Positions 30,423 through 38,054 of a stretch of 64,000 nucleotides of DNA are shown here, piece after piece. The notes beneath the pieces were generated by a model. That model saw only the letters and a program-made list of their open reading frames with translations, made no database searches and was not told the DNA's origin. The position numbers and the translations under genes were made by a program. Numbering within the stretch: the first letter of the stretch is position 1; every line of letters begins with the position of its first letter. The DNA comes from Paenibacillus peoriae KCTC 3763 (GTDB taxonomy: Bacteria; Bacillota; Bacilli; Paenibacillales; Paenibacillaceae), in contig NZ_AGFX01000013.1 of NCBI RefSeq assembly GCF_000236805.1, positions 1 through 64,000 on the forward strand, written 5' to 3'.

Positions 30423-30609
30423 ATGAGTGACTTTGCGGCGGGCAGCAGCGGAGCGGAGGGGTTGAATCTGGAGAAGCTTATGCGTTCGCCTTTGCCCCTG
30501 AATTTTAACCCTGTAAGGGGTTATTCAATCCAAAAAATTCAGGGGCAACAGCGATCGGAAGATCAACCCCTTCGCGGAGCGCCTTCCCCCGTAAAGAACT
30601 CACTCATGA
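30423..30609. repeat. Palindromic dispersed element, copy B
   Basis: A 187-bp imperfect palindrome bounded by ATGAGTGA and TCACTCAT. Inner arms TTGCCCCTGAATTTT (30492-30506) and AAAATTCAGGGGCAA (30534-30548) are perfect. The right half carries, reversed, the same 24-bp core as copy A (30543-30566). The element ends on top of the ribD stop codon, so it may serve as the end of that transcript. An open frame crosses it on the + strand but looks spurious. Confidence 0.75.
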
Positions 30610-31713
30610 TTCCCGCCCAAAATACCCTTCTATCTTCAAATCCACACCAACCTGCGTCACGCTCAAATCTTGCAACCCAACCGCATCGCTCATCGCGGAT
30701 ACACCTTCGCCTCCCAAAAAGCCCGGGGCTGCGCGTCCTCCAACCAGCTTCGGCGCAATATACAGGACAAGCTTGTCTGCCAGTCCTTGCTGAACGAACG
30801 AAGCGTTCACCTCGGCACCGCCTTCCACGAACACTGAAGATACCTCGGCTGCACCCAAAATATCCAGCATTTGCGGCAGATTAACCCGATCACTGCTTTC
30901 ATTCTGTGTCGGATATACCTTTACACCCAGTTGCTCCAGTTGGCTTCGCTTGCCTTCATCATAAGCGCGTCCTGTAAATATCCAGGTAGGCGCTTCTCCA
31001 TCTGTAATGACACGAGCATCCAATGGAATACGCAGCGTGCTATCCAGAATGATACGAATCGGATTCCTTCCTTCCGGCAGGCGCGTCGTAAGCTGCGGAT
31101 TATCGTGAATCACGGTCTGCACACCGACGAGAATGCCCACATGCTCGTGACGAAGCCGATGCACATCCTCCCGTGCCGCCTCAGACGTGATCCATTTGCT
31201 TTCCGAGGTCCGGGTGGCAATTTTACCATCCAGCGTCACCGCCGATTTGATCGTAATAAAAGGACGCTTGCTCACAATATATCGGTTAAACACTTCATTC
31301 ATGCGGATGGATTCCTGCTCACATACGCCGACGATGACCTCGATGCCCACATCTTTCAAAATCTGGACCCCTCTGCCCGAAACCAGCGGATTCGGGTCCA
31401 GCGCAGCAATTACCACGCGGCGAATGCCAGCCTGTACAATTGCTTCTGCACACGGGCCTGTCCGTCCGTGATGGGAGCACGGTTCCAGCGTTACATAAAT
31501 CGTTGCTCCCCGAGCATGCTCACCTGCCATACGCAAAGCATGAATCTCCGCATGTGGCTCACCAGGCTTCAAATGAGCACCGATCCCGACAATACGACCG
31601 TTGTTAACAATCACTGATCCGACGAGCGGATTCGGTTCTGTTTGCCCTTTGGCGCTTCTGGCATTTTCCAACGCCAGGCGCATATATTTTTCGTGAGTGG
31701 TCTGAGTACTCAT
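30604..31713 (-). CDS. ribD: Riboflavin biosynthesis bifunctional deaminase/reductase RibD
   Basis: 369 residues. The N-terminal deaminase (1-145) has the zinc motifs HAEIHAL and EPCSHHGRTGPCAEAI; the C-terminal reductase (150-369) has KSAVTLDGKIATRTSESKWI and VFVEGGAEVNASFVQQGLADKL. Together they turn the GTP cyclohydrolase II product into the ribitylaminopyrimidine phosphate. The start codon overlaps the ribA stop (ATGA). Paenibacilli normally carry ribD in a riboflavin operon with ribE, ribAB and ribH; this copy stands with only ribA and a flavin monooxygenase and has no RFN riboswitch upstream, so it is probably a second, dedicated copy. Confidence 0.93.
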   Translation of the reverse strand: MSTQTTHEKYMRLALENARSAKGQTEPNPLVGSVIVNNGRIVGIGAHLKPGEPHAEIHALRMAGEHARGATIYVTLEPCSHHGRTGPCAEAIVQAGIRRVVIAALDPNPLVSGRGVQILKDVGIEVIVGVCEQESIRMNEVFNRYIVSKRPFITIKSAVTLDGKIATRTSESKWITSEAAREDVHRLRHEHVGILVGVQTVIHDNPQLTTRLPEGRNPIRIILDSTLRIPLDARVITDGEAPTWIFTGRAYDEGKRSQLEQLGVKVYPTQNESSDRVNLPQMLDILGAAEVSSVFVEGGAEVNASFVQQGLADKLVLYIAPKLVGGRAAPGFLGGEGVSAMSDAVGLQDLSVTQVGVDLKIEGYFGRES

Positions 31714-32474
31714 AGAACCTCCCTGAAATCGAAATCCCGCAAATGGCCGGACCGTTCCACTTTTGTATTCAAATACCGTTCATTATATTGCGATACATCG
31801 CCCCACAGCGGCATACGCCCCGCCACATTCATACCTGATTTCTTCAAGGCATCCAGCTTTTTAGGGTTATTTGTAATCAAAGTGACCGGTTTTTGTCTCA
31901 GGTGACGCAGCACATTAATAGCATCCACATAATTGCGGGTATCATCTTCAAACCCCAATTGATGGTTGGCTTCAACGGTATCCATGCCCTCTTCCTGCAA
32001 AATATATGCCATGGCTTTGCTAAACAAGCCGATCCCGCGACCTTCATGATTGGCCAGATAAAACAACGCGCCCGTTCCATGCTCCACAATCATTTTCATC
32101 GATTGGTGAAGCTGAAATCCGCAATCACAACGCTTGCTGCCAAAAATATCTCCAGTATGGCAAATACTATGCATACGAACAAGTGCATTTTCCGACTGTT
32201 GAAGATCGCCATACACCAATACACTTGACTGTTGTCCCTCTGCCAAATTCAGTGTCGACAATCGCTTCACAATCGTGTCAGCGGTCGCGTTCAGCAAGTC
32301 CTGACGATCAGCCTCATCCCGCACAGGCAACCAGCAGTACCATTGGAAAACTACGGTTTCCCCTTCCAAATTGACTGGCAGTTTGATGGGTCCTACCAAA
32401 ATCGTCGAGGATTGCTCTCCGCGAATCGTTTGAATTTTATCGTTAAGCAGCGTAGCTACATCTTTTTGGTTCAT
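31710..32474 (-). CDS. ribA: Stand-alone GTP cyclohydrolase II
   Basis: 254 residues converting GTP to diaminohydroxy-pyrimidine ribosyl phosphate, formate and diphosphate. The zinc motif SICHTGDIFGSKRCDCGFQL and the catalytic segment NHEGRGIGLFSKAMAY are intact. The C-terminal ITNNPKKLDALKKSGMNV is typical. It lacks the DHBP synthase (RibB) half that Bacillus RibAB proteins carry, and its N terminus (about 85 residues before YGD) is longer than usual. It sits between the monooxygenase (69 bp upstream) and ribD (4-bp overlap). Confidence 0.92.
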   Translation of the reverse strand: MNQKDVATLLNDKIQTIRGEQSSTILVGPIKLPVNLEGETVVFQWYCWLPVRDEADRQDLLNATADTIVKRLSTLNLAEGQQSSVLVYGDLQQSENALVRMHSICHTGDIFGSKRCDCGFQLHQSMKMIVEHGTGALFYLANHEGRGIGLFSKAMAYILQEEGMDTVEANHQLGFEDDTRNYVDAINVLRHLRQKPVTLITNNPKKLDALKKSGMNVAGRMPLWGDVSQYNERYLNTKVERSGHLRDFDFREVL

Positions 32475-32543
32475 CTCTCTGCACCATCCTTTATATCACT
32501 CTATCTATCCGAAAGCTCTTATATTCAAGGAATAATCATTGCT

Positions 32544-33677
32544 TTACACGATTGGGGTATCTACTTCAGGATTTTGCAAAATCCTCACTTGTGAAAAATG
32601 TTCATGAAACGTGGATTCCATCGTCAGTTGCCGTTCCTGAAGCTCGGTCACAGCCTGTCGCCGCCCGTCTTCGAACGCCTTCAAGCCTGCTGCGGTGTAT
32701 CCTCCCTCCTGACGTAAACGAAGAAGCACACTCGCCAGCACATCAGCATCCTTCAAGGCTGCGTTCAGGCCAAAAGCTCCGGTAGGTGTCATGGTATGCG
32801 CCGCATCGCCGATAAGGACCAGTCCGCCCTGCGTCCACGTGTCACTGCGGCTGCTGAAAATGTCCAGCGGCACGAAGTCCTTCCATGAACGAATGTGATC
32901 ATGCACGCTATGCTCCAAATCCGGGAACGCTTCTGTAAACAGCTGTATGAACGGTTCAAAAGATTGCTTGAACAGGCTCGAAAAGCTGCCTTCCTCCACA
33001 TTCCAGCCAATCTGGATATAACCCTCAGCCTGCGAAAATAAAGACAGTTGTCGTCCGTTGACCAGCGCCAGGCGTGTCACAGGCTCCCATCCGGCAGGTG
33101 CCGTAATTTTCGCCCATAGCAGATCATAGCCGTGCCGGATGTTCGTCACAGGCATCTGTGCCAGCTTCCGCACCGTAGAGTAGCGACCATCTGCTCCGAC
33201 AATAACAGAGCAGTGAATCGTAATCTCATGGCCGCTCTTGTCACGCGCAGTCAGGCCCGTGTAGCCCTGCTCACTGTCACCTTGCAACGCAGTCACTGTC
33301 GTGCCAGCCAGGTAATGAAAGGATTCACACGTTGAAGCCTGTTTCAGCAGAGCCTCTAAAAAGCGGGGCTGTGGAATGTGAATCCCCACGTTACCGTCTG
33401 CGGAGCCTGGCTTGACCGTTTTCATCCGCTGCTGATGCTCCCAATATTCAATTCTCGTTGAGGCAAGAATGTAATCCTCATGAATTTTGTCGAGCAGCCT
33501 ATGCTTCCCAATTACCTGCTGGCCCTCATCGTTTAAAATTTCACCGCGGAAAGCCTTTCCCGCCACACTCTGCCGCTCAACCAATATTGTTGAAACACCG
33601 TGCTCCGCCAGCAAACAGGACAACAAAGTCCCTGCTGGTCCTCCGCCAACTACGCACACTTCACATTCCAGCTTCAT
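32544..33677 (-). CDS. FAD-dependent aromatic-type monooxygenase
   Basis: 377 residues, group A flavoprotein monooxygenase or oxidoreductase. Motifs: Rossmann VCVVGGGPAGTLLSCLLAEHG at the N terminus, IVGADGRYSTVRKLA near residue 170 (the DG motif), and VLIGDAAHTMTPTGAFGLNAALKDAD near residue 285 (GD motif). ATG 33677 follows GGGGGAAG. The substrate is not readable; relatives hydroxylate phenols and other aromatics using NAD(P)H. It is first in an operon with ribA and ribD, and a divergent HxlR regulator lies 242 bp away. Its last codons run through an 18-bp palindrome also found at 44253. Confidence 0.9.
   Translation of the reverse strand: MKLECEVCVVGGGPAGTLLSCLLAEHGVSTILVERQSVAGKAFRGEILNDEGQQVIGKHRLLDKIHEDYILASTRIEYWEHQQRMKTVKPGSADGNVGIHIPQPRFLEALLKQASTCESFHYLAGTTVTALQGDSEQGYTGLTARDKSGHEITIHCSVIVGADGRYSTVRKLAQMPVTNIRHGYDLLWAKITAPAGWEPVTRLALVNGRQLSLFSQAEGYIQIGWNVEEGSFSSLFKQSFEPFIQLFTEAFPDLEHSVHDHIRSWKDFVPLDIFSSRSDTWTQGGLVLIGDAAHTMTPTGAFGLNAALKDADVLASVLLRLRQEGGYTAAGLKAFEDGRRQAVTELQERQLTMESTFHEHFSQVRILQNPEVDTPIV
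32566..32586. repeat. 18-bp perfect palindrome, copy 1
   Basis: AGGATTTTGCAAAATCCT with identical flanking bases (TC before, C after) occurs here and at 44252-44272, 21 of 21 bases identical in the same orientation. Here it is inside the 3' end of the monooxygenase gene, encoding part of RILQNP. Confidence 0.75.
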
Positions 33678-33722
33678 CTGACTTCCCCCTACACCCAAAC
33701 CATGACTTCAACGATTAAGCCC

Positions 33723-33866
33723 GTACGTATCAATTAAATTACATTTCGTTACAAAGTTCAAATTTTAAATATCATATATAAATGTACGTATCCAATGAGT
33801 TACTTTATGTAACAAAGTATATTTATATCATTCAATTTCGTCAAGTAATAAATTTATACAAAGTAA
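33723..33866. promoter_or_regulatory. Duplicated operator-like region between the monooxygenase and hxlR genes
   Basis: A block of about 35 bp is repeated at a 61-bp distance: GTACGTATC at 33723 and 33784, and TTACAAAGT/TAACAAAGT at 33749 and 33810. A third TACAAAGTAA lies at 33857. The intergenic region is otherwise AT-rich. HxlR proteins bind such direct or inverted repeats, so these are likely their sites; no RFN element is present. Confidence 0.55.
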
Positions 33867-33919
33867 AATCATTTACTTTTAACAGTGAATCGTTAATAAT
33901 AGGAGCATGAGGTGATCAT

Positions 33920-34240
33920 ATGAGCATTCCGCAAATGTGCCCACGGTTTGAAAAAGCTATGGAGCTACTGAGCAAGCGCTGGACGGTGTTGATCGTATTT
34001 CAACTAACTAACGGTCCACAGCGTTTTGTCGCTATCGAGAATTCAATCCCCAATTTAAGCGGGAAGGTCCTTTCCGATCGCTTGAAGGAGCTTGAGGAAG
34101 AAGGAATCATACAACGTATGGTTTATCCTGAAAAGCCGGTTCGGATCGAATACTCCCTTACGGATAAAGGACGCGATTTAGCTCCATTGTTTGACCATAT
34201 CGGTACTTGGGCTACCCGCTGGATTGAAGTTATGCCATGA
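33920..34240 (+). CDS. HxlR family transcriptional regulator
   Basis: 106 residues, one winged helix-turn-helix: KAMELLSKRWTVLIVFQLTNGPQRFVAI followed by LSGKVLSDRLKELEEEGIIQRMVYPEKPVRIEYSLTDKG, the characteristic HxlR pattern (W in KRW, wing VEYSLT). GAGGTGAT precedes the ATG. Family members sense aldehydes, quinones or other electrophiles, sometimes by a Cys near the N terminus; here Cys7 (MSIPQMCPRFEKA) is at the usual place. Divergent from the monooxygenase-ribA-ribD operon, which it probably controls. Confidence 0.9.
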   Translation: MSIPQMCPRFEKAMELLSKRWTVLIVFQLTNGPQRFVAIENSIPNLSGKVLSDRLKELEEEGIIQRMVYPEKPVRIEYSLTDKGRDLAPLFDHIGTWATRWIEVMP

Positions 34241-34353
34241 TAAATAACACGAACTGCTAACATGCCAAAGAACGCCATTGTCCGGGTACAATTCGTACTC
34301 ATCACGCAAGGCGTTCTATTTCTTTATGGGACGTGATAAGTGAAATGTTTTAC

Positions 34354-34740
34354 TTATATATCGCTGCTGCGTTGCATTTCCTCACGGATGGCTTGCACCC
34401 GTTTTTTCCCCCAGTCATACATCATCTCTACAATCGGTAAAATCGTCATCCCCAGTTCGGTCATTGAATACTCCACCTTTGGCGGCACCTCTGGGTATAC
34501 TTCCCGGTGTACAATACCGTCCTCCATCAGCTCGCGCAGCTGGTTGGTCAGCACTTTATGAGACAGCTTCGGAAACAGCCTCTGCAGGTCGCTAAAGCGG
34601 TGCGGTCCTTCCACACCCAAATGCCACAAAATAACAACCTTCCACTTCCCGCTTAACACCGACAGCGTCAATTCCTTTTCGCAATGATAGTCTCCGTTGA
34701 CGATCTTCTCCCGTATTTCTTCTCTTAGCGTATCAGACAT
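34354..34740 (-). CDS. HxlR family transcriptional regulator
   Basis: 128 residues from ATG 34740 (GAAGGAG 11 nt upstream); the open frame extends 35 codons further across the intergenic region. The winged helix covers [30 protein letters not shown] to [22 protein letters not shown] Cys occurs before the domain ([10 protein letters not shown]), as in the redox-sensing YodB/CatR/HypR group. It is divergent from the DJ-1/PfpI gene; GTAACCT occurs twice as a direct repeat in between, with GTACTTGAAAGTGC beside it, plausible operators. Confidence 0.9.
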   Translation of the reverse strand: MSDTLREEIREKIVNGDYHCEKELTLSVLSGKWKVVILWHLGVEGPHRFSDLQRLFPKLSHKVLTNQLRELMEDGIVHREVYPEVPPKVEYSMTELGMTILPIVEMMYDWGKKRVQAIREEMQRSSDI

Positions 34741-34888
34741 ATATCGATTAACTCCTTCTAATTCATCATGTTCCTGCAGCCCAATAGTAACCTGCAGGTA
34801 ACCTCCGTACTTGAAAGTGCATTCTTCACAGCCTGACGAAGCCATCCTACAATAATAGTATCATTTTACATTCAAGGAGGAATAAAGT

Positions 34889-35407
34889 ATGAGTAAAAAA
34901 GCTCTTTTTATTATACCCCCGGAGCGCTTTAATGAGGATGAATTGTTTAAACCCAAGGAGGCGCTGGAGCAAGCAGGCGTTACGGTGACACTGGCGAGTA
35001 CAAAAACAGGCGAGATCATTGGTGACTATAACGGTAAAGCGACCGCTGAACTTATTTTCAAAGACGCGATCCCTGCGGAATATGATGTAGTAGCTGTGAT
35101 CGGTGGTTCAGGAACCAATGACCATCTGTGGAATAACGCAGATCTCCAGGCTCTACTGAAACAAACTCATGAGCAAAAAATCTTATTGTCCGGTATCTGC
35201 GCAGGCTCTGTAGCCGTGGCCCAAACCGGGCTGCTCTCCGGCAGAACGGCTACATGCTATCCGGTGGACGTACAGAAAGATCAACTCCAATCACATCAAG
35301 CCGAATATGTGGCTCAGCATGTCGTTGCGCATAGCGACATTATTACAGCCGACGGTCCAGATGGCGCTCAGGCGTTTGGCGAAGCTCTCGTTCAAGCGCT
35401 GCAATAA
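34889..35407 (+). CDS. DJ-1/PfpI family protein
   Basis: 172 residues with the class I glutamine-amidotransferase-like fold. The nucleophile elbow LLSGICAGSVAVAQTGLLSG holds Cys near residue 105, and the acidic residue typical of DJ-1 proteins is present (PPERFNEDEL near residue 14). AAGGAGG precedes the ATG. Members act as glyoxalase III, deglycase-like enzymes or chaperones, or as oxidative-stress proteins. The divergent HxlR neighbour points to induction by reactive aldehydes or quinones (inference). Confidence 0.9.
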   Translation: MSKKALFIIPPERFNEDELFKPKEALEQAGVTVTLASTKTGEIIGDYNGKATAELIFKDAIPAEYDVVAVIGGSGTNDHLWNNADLQALLKQTHEQKILLSGICAGSVAVAQTGLLSGRTATCYPVDVQKDQLQSHQAEYVAQHVVAHSDIITADGPDGAQAFGEALVQALQ

Positions 35408-35449
35408 ATCACATTCGAAGCTCCCGGCAGTTGTTCCTAAGCAAGCAAT

Positions 35450-35489
35450 ACAAAGAAACCGCTTCATTAAAGTGAAGCGGTTTCTTTGT
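35450..35489 (+). terminator. Terminator of the DJ-1/PfpI gene
   Basis: ACAAAGAAACCGCTTCA (35450-35466) and TGAAGCGGTTTCTTTGT (35473-35489) form a perfect 17-bp stem about 45 bp past the stop codon. Confidence 0.85.
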
Positions 35490-35584
35490 GCCGATTTCGT
35501 GCCGAAGTGTCCAAATGAATTGTCGTATCCGGATTGTCGTGCTAAGTTAGAGGAATCGACGTTTTAGCATAGGAGGCTTCTGCC

Positions 35585-36286
35585 GTGATTATGAAGGGCA
35601 AAATCCATTTACATCAGGTAACGTCCGAATCGCTACGACTGGGCGCCTTACTTTCATTAGTAGGGGGCTTTTTGGACACATATACCTTTGTCGGGAGAGA
35701 CGGCGTATTCGCCAACGCACAGACAGGCAATATCGTACTGCTGGCTGTCAAAATCATTCAGGGACACTGGGTTCAGGCGTTAGTCTATATCCCGCCCCTG
35801 ATCGCCTTTTCGCTGGGTGTTTTTGTTGCTGAAGGAATTAAACGAAAATCGACCCATCGCCTAACTCCAGACTGGACTCGCGCTATTCTTTTACTGGAAA
35901 TTGCAATTTTCTTCATTGTAGGACTGATTCCACAGGGGGTTCCCAATACCGTGGTGGTGGTGATCGTCTCATTCGTCGCTTCTGTCCAAATGACTTCCTT
36001 CCGCAAGCTCATTGATGTGCCATATACCTCAACCGTCAGCACCGGCAACCTTAGATCAGCTTCTGAGGCTTTGTATATCGCCATTACGACCAAGGATACG
36101 AACGCTGCCATTCGAGCGATGCGTTACGGTGTCATCCTGGCAGCCTTTTTGGTCGGTGCTTTGCTGGGAGGATTTCTGACTTTGGCTATTGGGGATATCG
36201 CCATTTGGGGTGCTGTTGTTGCACTCATTTTTTCTTTTATTTTATTTACGGAAAAAGAAAAGTGGAAGCTGCCCCTGCGTCACTAA
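35585..36286 (+). CDS. DUF1275 (YoaK-like) membrane protein
   Basis: 233 residues with six hydrophobic segments. The GTG at 35585 has AGGAGG 8 nt upstream; an ATG two codons later is at poorer spacing. The family signature GGFLDTYTFVGRDGVFANAQTGNIVLLA appears near residue 24, followed by the typical VPYTSTVSTGNLRSASEAL near residue 150. Members are putative small-molecule transporters or permeases of unknown substrate. Transcribed alone, convergent with the AlaX-like gene. Confidence 0.9.
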   Translation: MIMKGKIHLHQVTSESLRLGALLSLVGGFLDTYTFVGRDGVFANAQTGNIVLLAVKIIQGHWVQALVYIPPLIAFSLGVFVAEGIKRKSTHRLTPDWTRAILLLEIAIFFIVGLIPQGVPNTVVVVIVSFVASVQMTSFRKLIDVPYTSTVSTGNLRSASEALYIAITTKDTNAAIRAMRYGVILAAFLVGALLGGFLTLAIGDIAIWGAVVALIFSFILFTEKEKWKLPLRH

Positions 36287-36298
36287 GCCTGTATTATA

Positions 36299-37474
36299 TT
36301 AGCCCTGAACAAACTGCCGCCGGGCCGTTTCAAAAAAACTCAAGAGATCCTCGCGGGACGGGAATGCGGCCTGAGCTGATTGGTTGCTGCCGCCCCCCTT
36401 CCCTTGGAATGCGCCCAGATTCTCCTTGAAGAATGCCCCGCAGGCGACCGTCTGTGTGCCGCTATGTGCCAGAATGATTTTGTTATCTGCTGTCGTCGCT
36501 AATAAAACAAGCAAATCATGTTCAGCGGTCAGCTTGGCAGCCAATTGCTGCATCTCCTGAAAGGATTTTTGTTCGAATACATGAGCAAGAACATGCCCCT
36601 GAACAGCAGACAGCAACTCTTTTATCTGATACGAAGCATTTTCCTCTTGTAGGAGCTCCACTTGCTCCTTGAGCTGCTTATGCTCCTGCTCCCACTTTTC
36701 AAATCGGGTCAAAATGTCTTTGCGTCCGGTATTGAACCTCGTAGATAATACATCCAAAATCCGAACACTCTCGTTAAAGTCCTGAAGTGCACGAGCGCCG
36801 CATTTGAAATGGATTCTTGCCATTCCCTTCTGCTTCTCCCATTTCAGGCATTTGATAATCCCAATTTCCCCGGTCTGAGCCACATGTGTGCCACCGCAGG
36901 CATTATATTCAATGCCTTCAATTTCAACAATGCGAATATTCTCTGTCACCTTGGGTGTTTTCACAAGCGGGATGTCCTGCAATTGCTCATGGGTTACAAA
37001 ATAGCTTTTTATGGTGCGGTTGCTGTAGATTTGCCGATTTACTTCCTGCTCAATTGCCGATAGCTGCTCAGGGGTTACATCCACACAGTTTACATCAATC
37101 GTGGCGTACTCTTGTCCCAAATGGAAGCTTTCTGTACGCGCGCCCAACAGTTCCAGACAAACCGCTGACAACAAATGCTGTCCGCTATGCTGCTGCATAT
37201 GGTCAAATCTGCGCTCCCAATCCAGTTGGCAGGCCACCTTCACATCCTCCGGCAAACGCTCTACCTCGTGCCAAATGTCCCCCTCTTCCGGGAAAACATC
37301 CACTACCCGGATACCCTGAATGGTTCCTGTATCGCACGGCTGACCTCCGCCATGCGGATAAAAGGCCGTTTTCTCCAGCATAACAAAATACCTTCCGTCT
37401 TTTTTCATGCTCTGTGTAATATGAGTGTCCCACTCCGTAAGATTCGGAGCGGTGTAATATAATTTTGTCGTCAT
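36299..37474 (-). CDS. AlaX-type alanyl-tRNA editing protein, long form
   Basis: 391 residues that resemble the editing and C-terminal parts of alanyl-tRNA synthetase without the aminoacylation domain. The start was placed at 37474 (MTTKLYYTAPNLTEW). Zinc motifs HSGQHLL (near residue 103) and CGGTH (near residue 200) are intact, as is FYPHGGGQPCDTG. A coiled coil (KWEQEHKQLKEQVELLQEEN) and a DHHA1-type end with GGGSNQSAQAAF complete it. It clears Ser or Gly mischarged on tRNA-Ala in trans. It is convergent with the DUF1275 gene and has no obvious functional partner. Confidence 0.93.
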   Translation of the reverse strand: MTTKLYYTAPNLTEWDTHITQSMKKDGRYFVMLEKTAFYPHGGGQPCDTGTIQGIRVVDVFPEEGDIWHEVERLPEDVKVACQLDWERRFDHMQQHSGQHLLSAVCLELLGARTESFHLGQEYATIDVNCVDVTPEQLSAIEQEVNRQIYSNRTIKSYFVTHEQLQDIPLVKTPKVTENIRIVEIEGIEYNACGGTHVAQTGEIGIIKCLKWEKQKGMARIHFKCGARALQDFNESVRILDVLSTRFNTGRKDILTRFEKWEQEHKQLKEQVELLQEENASYQIKELLSAVQGHVLAHVFEQKSFQEMQQLAAKLTAEHDLLVLLATTADNKIILAHSGTQTVACGAFFKENLGAFQGKGGGSNQSAQAAFPSREDLLSFFETARRQFVQG

Positions 37475-37807
37475 TTCAGGTCCCTCACTTTTGGGTATCT
37501 TTGTCTCGTGCGATATCCACTTATTATCAAGCACTTCACTGTAAATATCAATGTAGTGAATAGCTTGAATTATTGCACGAACAACCTCCATATGACAAAG
37601 TATCTGCATGACGATTGGCAAAATTTAGCTTGAAATTAATTTATTACATATTTCTTTGTAGAATTCTTGTTTTGTTGGCTATTAATCGAAATGTTGAACG
37701 AGTAATTGCAAAAAATAAATCACTTGACATTCAATCATTTTAATGCAGGGTATTGACAGGCATATGCTACTATTCATTTGTTCAAATTTTTTCAACTCAG
37801 CAGGTAG

Positions 37808-38024
37808 ATGATGAGGCCCTGGAAACTCCATCTTCCTTCTCCTACTGCTGATCATGGTCGTTGCGGTCGCGGCCAGCGCGCTTGCCGTCGGTCTGCTTAA
37901 GGCCCCCCGCACCACGGCGGCAAGTGCAGGCCGCTTCACCTTCAACGGGTGCGCAAACGTAAAAGCTGCTTGTGTGAAGATATGCTGTTGGCTACCTCCA
38001 ATCGTTTGTTTGCCTAACAGGTGA
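37808..38024 (+). pseudogene. Possible frameshifted small exported protein in a GC-rich patch
   Basis: A reading frame starting MMRPWKLHL at 37808 stops early, while the neighbouring frame continues as a clean hydrophobic stretch (IFLLLLLIMVVAVAASALAV, then GLLKAPRTTAASAG) followed by a Cys-rich tail with the run CVKICCWLPPIVCLPNR, ending at TGA 38022-38024. One shift would join them into a signal-peptide-like protein of about 70 residues. The patch around 37850-37960 is strikingly GC-rich compared with both sides. It may instead be a non-coding remnant. The rest of 37475-38054 shows no gene. Confidence 0.3.
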
Positions 38025-38054
38025 GAAATATGAAAACAGAGAGGTGTACGATTT

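Noticed and set aside
30423-30884. Open frame of 153 codons on the + strand
   Set aside because: It begins in the palindromic element and continues antisense through the end of ribD; no ribosome site and no protein-like features.
33678-33919. RFN (FMN) riboswitch upstream of the monooxygenase-ribA-ribD operon
   Set aside because: The intergenic region is AT-rich with direct repeats; none of the conserved RFN core blocks is present.
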